64,000 nucleotides of DNA from an uncultured Croceitalea sp. (lineage in GTDB: Bacteria > Bacteroidota > Bacteroidia > Flavobacteriales > Flavobacteriaceae), in assembly GCA_947503285.1 (NCBI GenBank), contig CANNDD010000002.1, positions 1-64,000 of the forward strand, given 5' to 3'. The position numbers were made by a program, and so were the translations under genes. Positions 54,015 through 61,476 of the stretch are shown piece after piece (positions within the stretch are counted from its first letter, which is position 1; every line of letters starts with the position of its first letter). Below the pieces are notes generated by a model, which ran no database searches, was not told the origin of the DNA, and saw only the letters and a program-made list of their open reading frames with translations.

Positions 54015-55241
54015 ATGTTCATGAACACGAGTATAAAGTTAAGTTTGGACACCCGTAGAATGACCCAAAATGGATGTTTCCCCATCATTTTGAGGCTGAC
54101 CCATTTTAGAAAAACCACTTCGATAAAAACAGGCCATTATGTGCCAGAGGAATATTGGGATAATCACAGATGCAAAGTAAAAAGAAATTTTCCAGATGTT
54201 GATTCGGTTCACTTGATGAATACCCTTTTATTAAAAAAACAACTCAAGGCACAAGAAGTAATTAATAGACTGGCCGATAATGACCAATTGGACAGACTTA
54301 CCGCAAAAGATATTGCGGATAAAATCGTCAATAGAAAAAGGTTAAACTCGTTCTATGAGTTCGGTCTTCAAAAGGCCGAAGAGCTTATAAGAGAAAAAAG
54401 GATTGGCACCGCCAGAAACTATTCCGGAATTATAGGAAGGCTTAAGATGTTTACCAACAACCGAGATTTAAAATTCAATGAACTCAATCTTGAATTCCTA
54501 AAACGGTTTGAAAGGCACCATTTATCAAAACCAGGCAATACCATGAATGGAATTGCATCATATATGAGAACGATAAAGGCAATTTACAACAAGGGCATCA
54601 GGGAAGGCATGGTGGATGAATCTCTATATCCTTTTAAATACTATACCATCAAAACCAAGCCGACTGAAAAAAGAGCCATTAAGATTGAAAGCATCAAGAA
54701 AATATTGGAAATGAAAACCGAGATAGGTTCCAATTATTTTCACTATCGTAATTATTTTATTCTTTCTTATCTTATGTTGGGTATGTCCTTTATTGATATG
54801 GCTTTTTTGAGAAGAGACAATTTTATCGATGGCCGTGTCAAATTTCAAAGACGAAAAACAGGAAAGCGCTATGATATAATTATAACGAATCAGATTGAAC
54901 CAATCATTGATTATTATCTAGGCAATCCTAACCCCTCTGGTTTTTTATTACCCATAATCAATAGAGACACGCTAGAGTTACAGTACAAAGATGCTCAATG
55001 GGAACTAAGAAGATATAATATTGGGCTGAAAGAAATAGCTAAAAAGTGTGGTATTGAAGAACGTTTGACCTCCTACGTATCCAGACATAGTTTTGCAACA
55101 CATGCTATGTTCAAAAAAGTTCCTTTAGAGGCAATTTCCGCTATGATGGGGCACAATAAATTAAGTACTACACAAATTTATCTTAAGTCCTTACCAAGCA
55201 ACATACTTGATTCCTATCAGTTAGAATTGAACTCCTTATGA
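54015..55241 (+). CDS. Tyrosine recombinase / integrase (IntDOT-like)
   Basis: 408 residues. N-terminal arm-binding domain (KLSLDTRRMTQNGCFPIILRLTHFRKTTSIKTGHYV), SAM-like core-binding domain (about 105-205), and catalytic domain from about 220. The site of the first catalytic Arg is S258 (LGMSFIDMAFLRR), as in IntDOT (S259). R357 lies in YVSRHSFAT, H380 in MMGHNKLSTT and the nucleophile is Y389. It faces inward 140 bases from the left attachment repeat. It should catalyse the tRNA-Asn site-specific integration. No excisionase gene was found. Confidence 0.93.
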   Translation: MFMNTSIKLSLDTRRMTQNGCFPIILRLTHFRKTTSIKTGHYVPEEYWDNHRCKVKRNFPDVDSVHLMNTLLLKKQLKAQEVINRLADNDQLDRLTAKDIADKIVNRKRLNSFYEFGLQKAEELIREKRIGTARNYSGIIGRLKMFTNNRDLKFNELNLEFLKRFERHHLSKPGNTMNGIASYMRTIKAIYNKGIREGMVDESLYPFKYYTIKTKPTEKRAIKIESIKKILEMKTEIGSNYFHYRNYFILSYLMLGMSFIDMAFLRRDNFIDGRVKFQRRKTGKRYDIIITNQIEPIIDYYLGNPNPSGFLLPIINRDTLELQYKDAQWELRRYNIGLKEIAKKCGIEERLTSYVSRHSFATHAMFKKVPLEAISAMMGHNKLSTTQIYLKSLPSNILDSYQLELNSL

Positions 55242-55348
55242 TTTGATTATAAATCTTTCTTCTAAATATCGATCAGTAATACGAAAAATAATATCTATTT
55301 TTTCATAGTTCAATAAAACGTTGAATTTACGGAATCAAAATAAACAAT

Positions 55349-56572
55349 TTAACACGAACAACAATCAGTATTTGATTCAGCTTCGTTAAATGAACAATCT
55401 ACACCTTTATCTAAGGCATTTTTTAACTGATGAAAAGCTTGTTGAATTTTGGACAATGGAGAAGCTACATTCATACGCATGAATTGTGTATGCGATTCTT
55501 CAAACCAATCACCTGGTGTTAAAGCCAATTTGGCCTGATTCACAACCAAGTGTTTTAAGGCCGCATCGGATAAATTTAGCTTACTAAATTCTAACCAAAC
55601 TTGGTAGGTGCCTTCTGGTTTGTATAGCGTTACCTCCGGCAATTCATTTGTAACAAAATCTTGAATCCAATTCATTGTTTTTTCAAGATACCTCAGCAAA
55701 TCATCTAACCACTCCTCGCCTTTTGTATATGCTGCTATTGTAGCATTTGCAGAATGTATGCTTCCGTGGTCTAAATATAAAGAACCAATAGTGTTTTTAA
55801 TTTGTTTGTATGTGTTTTGATTTGGAATATATAAATAGCCATTTGAAATGCTTTGCATACCAAATGTTTTGGCAGGCGAACCTATTACAGCAATGTGATT
55901 TTCAATATTATCCAATGAAGCTATACTATTAAATTTAGTCCTTGAATACACAATGTCTGAATGAATTTCATCACTAATAATGGTAACATCATATGTGTTT
56001 GCCAAATCTACTAGCTTTTGTAATTCTTCTTTTGTCCATACTCGCCCAATTGGATTATGAGGATTACAAAGTAAAATGGCTTTAATATTTAAAGTTTTGA
56101 GTTTACGTTCTATATCCTCAAAGTCCATTAAATAGCGTCCATCACTAACTTTTAGTTTATTATGAACCACTTTTCGTCCGGCGGATTCAATAACCTTAAA
56201 AAATTGATGGTATACAGGGGGTTGCACAAGTATTCCATCTCCTTTTTCAGACAGTTCACGAATCAATATACCTATTCCGGTGAGTACGCCAGAAACCTGT
56301 ACAAACGATTTAGGGTTTAATTGTAATTTATGACGTTTTAAATTCCAATCTGAAATGGCCTTAAAAACTTCACCAGTACTAAATTCATAAGCATAGATAT
56401 TTCTTGTTACTAGTTTTTGCAAGGATTCTTGGATGGGTTTTGCTATCTCAAAATCCATATCTGCAATCCATAATGGCATTACGTCGGTAGCTCCGAACAT
56501 GCCTTTTAGATAATTCGGATTACTCTTTGCAAAGTTGTGTTCTACGTTGTGTATTGTATCGAATTGATTCAT
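55349..56572 (-). CDS. PatB/MalY-type C-S lyase (PLP enzyme) with Cys-rich tail
   Basis: About 407 residues from ATG 56572 (MNQFDTIHNVEHNF), the family-typical start; an upstream in-frame ATG at 56608 overlaps the preceding gene by 10 bases. PLP fold-type I with MPLWIADMDFEIAKPIQE, AILLCNPHNPIGRVW, IISDEIHSDIVY and the Schiff-base lysine in GSPAKTFGMQS. Such enzymes cleave cystathionine or cysteine-type C-S bonds to pyruvate, ammonia and a thiol. The C-terminus is unusual: C393, then C404-C405-S-C407 as the final residues, matching the Cys-tail theme of the island. A thiol-supplying role in arsenic handling is inferred. Confidence 0.85.
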   Translation of the reverse strand: MNQFDTIHNVEHNFAKSNPNYLKGMFGATDVMPLWIADMDFEIAKPIQESLQKLVTRNIYAYEFSTGEVFKAISDWNLKRHKLQLNPKSFVQVSGVLTGIGILIRELSEKGDGILVQPPVYHQFFKVIESAGRKVVHNKLKVSDGRYLMDFEDIERKLKTLNIKAILLCNPHNPIGRVWTKEELQKLVDLANTYDVTIISDEIHSDIVYSRTKFNSIASLDNIENHIAVIGSPAKTFGMQSISNGYLYIPNQNTYKQIKNTIGSLYLDHGSIHSANATIAAYTKGEEWLDDLLRYLEKTMNWIQDFVTNELPEVTLYKPEGTYQVWLEFSKLNLSDAALKHLVVNQAKLALTPGDWFEESHTQFMRMNVASPLSKIQQAFHQLKNALDKGVDCSFNEAESNTDCCSC

Positions 56573-56598
56573 ATTAACTTCTTTAATAGGTTCGTTTA

Positions 56599-57504
56599 CT
56601 AGTTCCACTCATTCTTTGCAGCTTTAAAATCTTCTTGAAATTTTTCGGTATGCCACATTAGCATCAACATTTTATGCGCGATTTGTCTAGCCACCTCTTC
56701 ATCACTTGGAAAGTGGACTCCCATAATTTCTCTCGACAAGCCAATTTCATATGCCAACGCAATATATTCAGCTCTCTTTTCTGGTATCAATTCACTTAGG
56801 GTATATGCTTGAATATAAGCCCATAAGGTATGTCCACTGGCAAAAGATGGTGTTGGTATTTCTTGTAAGGGTTTAATATTCTTGTCTAGATGATACGGTC
56901 TAGCACGCAATAGGTTAAACTTTACTGCAAACTCGATTAATCGCATATCTTGCATTACTCCTTTTAACAAATCTGCTGTTTTTGGATAATTTTTTGCATT
57001 GTATTTTTCGCCGGAAACTTCCCTGACCATAAAGAACAAATCTTTTAAATTATCTTCATATCTATCGTCAGTTTTGGTATAATTTTTATGGGGCCAATAG
57101 CCAACTTTTGCAAGTTTCATTACACGCTCTGTTTGTTTATCGGTTCTCTTGTTCTGTAAATCGAGTAAAAAGTCTAGTTCAGCTCTTGTTTGTTCTGAGC
57201 TATTGGCCGGAAAGTTTAAGGAGTTTACAATAAAATCTACTTGAGTAGAACTTAAATAATATGGTTTGTTTGAAGCATAAACCAATATGAAATTCAAATA
57301 ATTATCGGTAGGATATACTATAGTATCCATAGGAGCGAATTCTACACGCTTTTCTGCATTTAGTCGTTTCAACTCTTTATAGTGATTGCTTATAGGTTCG
57401 ATGTCATGAATTGTTGTAAAAACAGACTGCTGGCTGCATACACTGACAGAGATACTAAATAGCACTAAACACAAGAAACCTCTCTTATAAATATTCATAG
57501 TCAA
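56599..57504 (-). CDS. PAP2-family acid phosphatase
   Basis: 301 residues with a signal peptide (FLCLVLFSISVSVCSQ). The class A acid phosphatase signature is complete: KFNLLRARPYHL (KxxxxxxRP), PSFASGHT and SREIMGVHFPSDEEVAR (SRxxxxxHxxxD). The enzyme should be periplasmic and hydrolyse phosphomonoesters using the His nucleophile. It lies between the C-S lyase and permease genes on the same strand. Its link to arsenic is not obvious; removal of phosphate from an arsenical or recycling of phosphate under arsenate competition are guesses. Confidence 0.88.
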   Translation of the reverse strand: MTMNIYKRGFLCLVLFSISVSVCSQQSVFTTIHDIEPISNHYKELKRLNAEKRVEFAPMDTIVYPTDNYLNFILVYASNKPYYLSSTQVDFIVNSLNFPANSSEQTRAELDFLLDLQNKRTDKQTERVMKLAKVGYWPHKNYTKTDDRYEDNLKDLFFMVREVSGEKYNAKNYPKTADLLKGVMQDMRLIEFAVKFNLLRARPYHLDKNIKPLQEIPTPSFASGHTLWAYIQAYTLSELIPEKRAEYIALAYEIGLSREIMGVHFPSDEEVARQIAHKMLMLMWHTEKFQEDFKAAKNEWN

Positions 57505-57528
57505 ATTGTTTAATAATAAAAATATATT

Positions 57529-58245
57529 TTAAAGCCAGCCAAATAACAACCCGAAACCCAGCACAACCAGTGCAACACCAGATACTTGACTTATGATTTG
57601 TTTGTTTTTTAATAGCTTATCTGAAAATTTATTGAATCCAATACCAAAACCAATTAATAAAGCTCCAAGAGGTATGCTATATCCAATGGCAAACACAAAT
57701 AATGTAAACCAACCTAAAAGCATACTACCTTGTAGATATGATGTTCCCAAAATGATCGGAAATATTGGGCTACACCCCACAGAGCAAGCGGTTGCAAAAC
57801 CACCTAGAAGCAAACCAAATAAAAAGCTCTTATTCGCTAATTTTGAAATTTTGGAAGATATATTAGAGCCAACATTAATTTTGAATGGCAACATATCTAA
57901 ACTCATCAGTCCTAAATAGACCATTAATATACCGGCCACTAAAATCCAATACTGTCCAACTATTTGACCAATGGATGCGCTGATTAAACCCGTTAAAGCC
58001 CCTACAATTGATAGTGAGATTATGTTTCCCAATAAAAACGAAAGTCCCGTTTTTAGATGAGACGCTTTGCTCTTAGAATTAGATTCAGAACCGGCATAAC
58101 TGGTAATCGCGGCCAGAACCCCAACATTACAAGCAGAACCAACTGCCGCTACAAGTCCTAAGATAAAAATTGAAATAAAAAATATAGGCGAATTTAATTG
58201 GCTTTCAACGAGATCGTTGGTCCACTGCTGTATACTCTCTAACAT
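57529..58245 (-). CDS. ArsG/CcdA-like membrane permease
   Basis: 238 residues with about six membrane helices (FFISIFILGLVAAVGSAC, LLGNIISLSIVGALTGLI, ILVAGILMVYLGLMSL and others). C39 (GSACNVG), C154 and C158 (TACSVGCSP) are the conserved cysteines of CcdA/DsbD-like proteins. Short CcdA-like permeases of this size occur in ars operons as ArsG, reported to export trivalent aromatic arsenicals. Here it follows a thioredoxin-like protein by 11 bases, as ArsG follows ArsF in such operons. Alternatively it passes electrons to a periplasmic thioredoxin. Either role needs the Cys pair. Confidence 0.75.
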   Translation of the reverse strand: MLESIQQWTNDLVESQLNSPIFFISIFILGLVAAVGSACNVGVLAAITSYAGSESNSKSKASHLKTGLSFLLGNIISLSIVGALTGLISASIGQIVGQYWILVAGILMVYLGLMSLDMLPFKINVGSNISSKISKLANKSFLFGLLLGGFATACSVGCSPIFPIILGTSYLQGSMLLGWFTLFVFAIGYSIPLGALLIGFGIGFNKFSDKLLKNKQIISQVSGVALVVLGFGLLFGWL

Positions 58246-58256
58246 GTTTGTTGGTT

Positions 58257-58922
58257 TTATTTAGAGCTAGAGCCGTCGCAAGTGGCTTTTTGTTCTGGGG
58301 AACATGTAGTTTTTGCCTTAGGGTCACAAGAAGCATTACTTTTTCCTGCACAAGTGGCTTTTTCTGCTGGGGAACATGAAGCCTTTGAGCTTAATGCTGC
58401 ATCATAGGCTCTAATTAATTTTGCCGAATTGACCTCTGCCCCGGCTATTGTTGAAACGCTTTTTCCCAGAATAGCGACATGAGGTGTTTCTTCTATTTTT
58501 AATTTTGACACTGTATCTTTATGGTGTTCATCACTTTCTTCTAAAGCAAGGAAATAGGCAGATTCACCTGTTTCATTTAACTCTTCAACAATACTTTCTA
58601 CTTTCGAAGTGATTTTCTGGTTCTTATTAGGATCATTACCTTTTAAAACTATATAAGCCACCTTTTTATCTGTTTTTATCCATTCAAAATCAGCAATAGA
58701 TAGTGTTGTGGAATCTGTGGTGCATGAAACTTCTGCCACAGCTGAGCCTTTAAAAGCAGTAGTTAAAGCAAGAACCAATGCCAGGCTAAGTATGCCTAGT
58801 CCAAATTTTTTCTTCATACCGGAATTCTTATTTATTGAACTATTGTTAGGTGTACAACAATCGGAATTAGTGTTAGATTCATTGTTTGGTGTACAGCAAT
58901 TTGTGTTGTTTGAATTATCCAT
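58257..58922 (-). CDS. Membrane-anchored thioredoxin-like protein with two Cys-rich tails
   Basis: About 221 residues from ATG 58922; an in-frame ATG at 58949 would lie at or before the predicted transcription start and is therefore unlikely. N-terminal cytoplasmic tail with two CCTPN repeats (C9-C10, C22-C23), a membrane helix (KKKFGLGILSLALVLALTT), then a thioredoxin-like domain that lacks CxxC (FEWIKTDKKVAYIVLKG, ETPHVAILGK). The C-terminal tail has five cysteines (CSP, TCA, SCD, TCS, TCD). Own SigZ-type promoter. Vicinal thiols on both membrane faces suggest As(III) capture and hand-over to the permease; this is inferred, not shown. Confidence 0.72.
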   Translation of the reverse strand: MDNSNNTNCCTPNNESNTNSDCCTPNNSSINKNSGMKKKFGLGILSLALVLALTTAFKGSAVAEVSCTTDSTTLSIADFEWIKTDKKVAYIVLKGNDPNKNQKITSKVESIVEELNETGESAYFLALEESDEHHKDTVSKLKIEETPHVAILGKSVSTIAGAEVNSAKLIRAYDAALSSKASCSPAEKATCAGKSNASCDPKAKTTCSPEQKATCDGSSSK

Positions 58923-58952
58923 TGTATTTATTTTACAGGTTATTTTCATTCC

Positions 58953-58980
58953 ATAGACGCGCCTTTAAAAAAAAGACGCA
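58953..58980 (-). promoter_or_regulatory. SigZ-type promoter of the thioredoxin-like gene
   Basis: On the minus strand TGCGTCTTTT (58980-58971) as -35 and GCGTCTAT (58960-58953) as -10. The two GCGTC cores are 19 bases apart, exactly as at the arsM and sigZ promoters. Predicted start near 58946, which places ATG 58922 as first codon. Confidence 0.8.
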
Positions 58981-58986
58981 AAAAAA

Positions 58987-59012
58987 ATTGCCTCACTTAA
59001 TTGTGAAGCAAT
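58987..59012 (-). terminator. arsM terminator
   Basis: ATTGCCTCAC at 58987-58996 and GTGAAGCAAT at 59003-59012 pair with one G-U. On the minus strand an eight-T run follows and directly abuts the -35 box of the next promoter. It separates arsM from the thioredoxin-like operon. Confidence 0.82.
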
Positions 59013-59037
59013 TTTTGCTATTAATCATCTGCTAAAA

Positions 59038-59829
59038 TTATTTTTCAGCGTAAACTCCAAGACTTACAACGTCGTTATCACTCGCCTTGAACTTTTCTAA
59101 TTCCTCTGGGCAGCATACATAATTTAGTAACACGTCATCAGGCATTTTTACAATACGTTCTTTAGTAATGGTAATATTTTTGAAACCAGCATCTTTTATA
59201 GCTTCAATATAATCTTCTTGTTGTAATGCTCCAGAAATACAGCCAGCATACATTTCGGCAGCTTCCATAATGCCATTTGGTAAATCACCTCTTAGTACTA
59301 TATCTGACATACTAAAATGCCCTCCAGGTTTTAGTACACGATATACTTCTTCGTAGGCTTTCTTTTTATCAGGAACCAAGTTCAATACGCAGTTGCTTAC
59401 AGATACATCAATGGAATTGTCTTTTAAGGGAAGAGCTTCGATTTCGCCCAAAACAAAATCTACGTTAGTATAGCCTAGTTTTTGTTTGTTTTCATTGGCT
59501 TTTTCAATCATGGCTTCGGTCATATCTACACCGATTACGTGACCAGACTCTCCTACGATTCTTCTTGCCACGAAAACGTCATTTCCGGCACCCGAACCTA
59601 AATCTAGCACCGTATCTCCTTCTTTGATTTTAGCATGTTCTGTAGGGATTCCACAGCCTAAGGCATAATCTGCATCAGCTTCGTAGCCATCTACCTTGGA
59701 ATAACTTTCAGCAAGAGTCCAATCTTGTGCTGGAGAACCGCATGATGTTGGTCCACAACCGCAGCCTGCACCCGAATTTGCGACTCTAGTATAAGCTTCT
59801 TTTACGTGTTCTTTAATTTCTTGTGACAT
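59038..59829 (-). CDS. arsM: Arsenite S-adenosylmethionine methyltransferase
   Basis: 263 residues. SAM-binding motif VLDLGSGAGNDVFVARRIVG with D102 in VIGVDMT. The three arsenic-binding cysteines of ArsM are C59 (YALGCGIP), C147 (VSNCVLN) and C197 (YAGCISG). An additional N-terminal Cys cluster (C23, C25, C30) and C239-C240 are typical of bacterial ArsM. It methylates As(III) to volatile or less retained methylarsenicals using AdoMet and thiols. Cytoplasmic. Own SigZ-type promoter 40 bases upstream and own terminator. Confidence 0.95.
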   Translation of the reverse strand: MSQEIKEHVKEAYTRVANSGAGCGCGPTSCGSPAQDWTLAESYSKVDGYEADADYALGCGIPTEHAKIKEGDTVLDLGSGAGNDVFVARRIVGESGHVIGVDMTEAMIEKANENKQKLGYTNVDFVLGEIEALPLKDNSIDVSVSNCVLNLVPDKKKAYEEVYRVLKPGGHFSMSDIVLRGDLPNGIMEAAEMYAGCISGALQQEDYIEAIKDAGFKNITITKERIVKMPDDVLLNYVCCPEELEKFKASDNDVVSLGVYAEK

Positions 59830-59868
59830 AATGTATCTATTTAAAGTGCTATAATTTAATTTTCACTC

Positions 59869-59897
59869 TATAGACGTCAGCTTAAAAAAAAGACGCA
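59869..59897 (-). promoter_or_regulatory. SigZ-type promoter of arsM
   Basis: TGCGTCT (59897-59891) and ACGTCTATA (59877-59869) on the minus strand, with the GCGTC/ACGTC cores 19 bases apart. Predicted transcript leader of about 33 bases. Confidence 0.8.
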
Positions 59898-59905
59898 AAA
59901 AATAG

Positions 59906-60451
59906 CTAATCACAAGATTGGTTGCAATTTTTTGTTTTGTAATCGATAACATCACCATATACATCTGTAGATATTGCACAGCATTGGTCGTAGGAAGATT
60001 TTAATAATTCTCTGCCTCGTTGTACCCTGGATTTTGCACCTGAATACGAAATATTCAATCGTTTCGCTATTTCTTTCTGTGGTACATTTTCAATATCAGC
60101 CATAATAACGGCCTGTTTGTACTTTTCAGGAAGTGAATCAATAAACGGACTAATACAATGCGTTAGTTCAGAGGTAAGCGAATCGTTAGAGCTTTCTTCG
60201 GAGACAATATTATCAGTGGGTGTATCAAATTTCAATTTTCTAAAATGGGAAATTATTTCGTTACGTGTAATCTGATAAATCCATGACACTAATTTTTCTT
60301 TATTCTTTAGCGTATCAAACTTGGTAAACGCTTTTAAAAAAACATCTTGAACAATGTCTTTTGTAAGTTCAGGATCCTTAACCTTACCAATAACAAAATT
60401 GGTTAATCGGTCATTCATATCATTCCAAACTTCACCTATATCTGTACTCAT
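59906..60451 (-). CDS. sigZ: ECF sigma factor, SigZ-like, with C-terminal Cys cluster
   Basis: 181 residues. Sigma region 2 (LTKDIVQDVFLKAFTKFDTLKNKEKLVSWIYQITRNEIISHFRK) and region 4 (SLPEKYKQAVIMADIENVPQKEIAKRLNISYSGAKSRVQRGRELL) are complete. The C-terminal extension has C157-C158 and C176-x3-C180 around a DVYGDVIDY segment, as in SigZ-like sigma factors. No anti-sigma gene is adjacent, so the Cys extension may sense metalloid or redox state directly. A promoter of the same type precedes its own gene, which implies autoregulation. Confidence 0.88.
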   Translation of the reverse strand: MSTDIGEVWNDMNDRLTNFVIGKVKDPELTKDIVQDVFLKAFTKFDTLKNKEKLVSWIYQITRNEIISHFRKLKFDTPTDNIVSEESSNDSLTSELTHCISPFIDSLPEKYKQAVIMADIENVPQKEIAKRLNISYSGAKSRVQRGRELLKSSYDQCCAISTDVYGDVIDYKTKNCNQSCD

Positions 60452-60479
60452 AATTGTAAAAATAAATCTTTGATTTATT

Positions 60480-60508
60480 TATAGACGCAGGGATGGGAAA
60501 AAGACGCA
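60480..60508 (-). promoter_or_regulatory. SigZ-type promoter of sigZ (autoregulatory)
   Basis: TGCGTCTT (60508-60501) and GCGTCTATA (60488-60480) on the minus strand, cores 19 bases apart. The start codon is about 22 bases after the predicted transcription start. Confidence 0.8.
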
Positions 60509-60971
60509 GAATACTTAGGTGTGATTTGTACGGGAAAACCAATTGCGTTAGCACCCATTCCAATAAAATTGTATTATTCTGATTATGTCTATCAAATGAT
60601 ATTCCCATTTACTATCAGTTTACGGAACCGAGTTGAGAAAAAGGGAAAGACTTATAAAACGACCGATTTAAGAGACAGTATTACAAAATCAATTTCCGGA
60701 TAATTGACGTGTCCTTTTATTGGTCTCTTTTAATAGTTTCGTTAATTCACCTTTTATGGGGTGATTCGATATGCATATTCTGTTTCTTATCATTTTTTGA
60801 TTTCAACTATTACTAAATAGGTTTATATATTATTTGTAATAATCTGATTTTCTCTAAATATTCTGAATCAATGAAATTTTGACTGTTTTGGTTCAATATG
60901 ATTGATGTGAAAGGCACTTTATGTTTACAGTTTTTGTCCTGCTTGCAGGACTAAGAATGTAAAGCAAGAGG

Positions 60972-61001
60972 GTAACACGCTAAAGCGATGTTACTTTTTT
61001 T
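60972..61001 (+). terminator. Terminator-like hairpin on the plus strand
   Basis: GTAACA-CGC and GCG-A-TGTTAC pair around TAAA, then seven T follow. No plus-strand gene is recognised upstream, so it may end an RNA or be a remnant of a lost gene. Confidence 0.5.
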
Positions 61002-61055
61002 AATTAATTGAATATCAAATTGTTATACTAATAGTAATTTATGATTTTTTAGTAA

Positions 61056-61107
61056 TTGCGACAAAAGGAGGGCAAGCCCCTGTAAACAATAGAGAATTTT
61101 GTCGCAA
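61056..61107. repeat. 11-bp perfect inverted repeat with inner hairpin
   Basis: TTGCGACAAAA at 61056-61066 and TTTTGTCGCAA at 61097-61107 enclose 30 bases containing GGGC-AA-GCCC. The structure is symmetrical at DNA level and could act as a protein-binding or transfer site, or be part of an RNA. Confidence 0.55.
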
Positions 61108-61410
61108 AAAATAATATTTGCAACTCTTTGTTGAATTTTGAACAGTGTTTTTTACTAAATAATTTTTGAACTCAATTGGTTCTTATTGGTACTCCTAAAA
61201 TATCAGTAAAGAGAAAAGTAATAAAACAAAAATTTATAGGAGCGCCCTATTTCAATTTTATTTTACGCTTATCTTCCCGAATACTATAAAATTGAAAAAG
61301 GATCCATGCGCTAAGTATTCAGGTAAGAAATGGGACCAATAGCAAATAATTCTGGGAAAATTTAGACTGAAATGTTAAAGTTTGACTCTAAATAAAAAAA
61401 ATCTCAATCT

Positions 61411-61431
61411 GCGTGCAAATTGCGTGCAAAT
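61411..61431. repeat. Tandem GCGTGCAAATT repeat, right copy
   Basis: Exact match to 53981-54001, same orientation, 46 bases inside the right attachment repeat. Candidate arm-type integrase sites. Confidence 0.7.
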
Positions 61432-61468
61432 AAAAAAGGCTCCAGAGTGTGTATTTCTCTGAAGCCTT
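61431..61468 (-). terminator. Element-supplied terminator of tRNA-Asn
   Basis: AAGGCTCCAGAG at 61436-61447 and CTCTGAAGCCTT at 61457-61468 pair with one mismatch; on the minus strand a T-run follows. It lies just after the tRNA 3' end and replaces the displaced terminator at 53794-53815. Confidence 0.75.
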
Positions 61469-61476
61469 GCTGTAAC

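Larger units (their letters stand above)
60509..61410. other. AT-rich right arm of the island with two inverted-repeat structures
   Basis: No convincing gene (a 60-codon frame at 60521-60703 has no recognisable domain). A small perfect stem, GTCCTGC/GCAGGAC, is at 60936-60951. A hairpin at 60972-60994 with a following T-run looks like a plus-strand terminator. A long inverted repeat lies at 61056-61107. The remainder is AT-rich. Confidence 0.5.

Noticed and set aside
58923-58949. Upstream ATG of the thioredoxin-like gene
   Set aside because: It lies at or before the transcription start predicted from the SigZ-type promoter.
60521-60703. 60-codon plus-strand frame in the island's right arm
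   Set aside because: No recognisable domain; begins just behind the sigZ promoter on the other strand. Kept only as a note because a terminator-like hairpin follows some 270 bases later.
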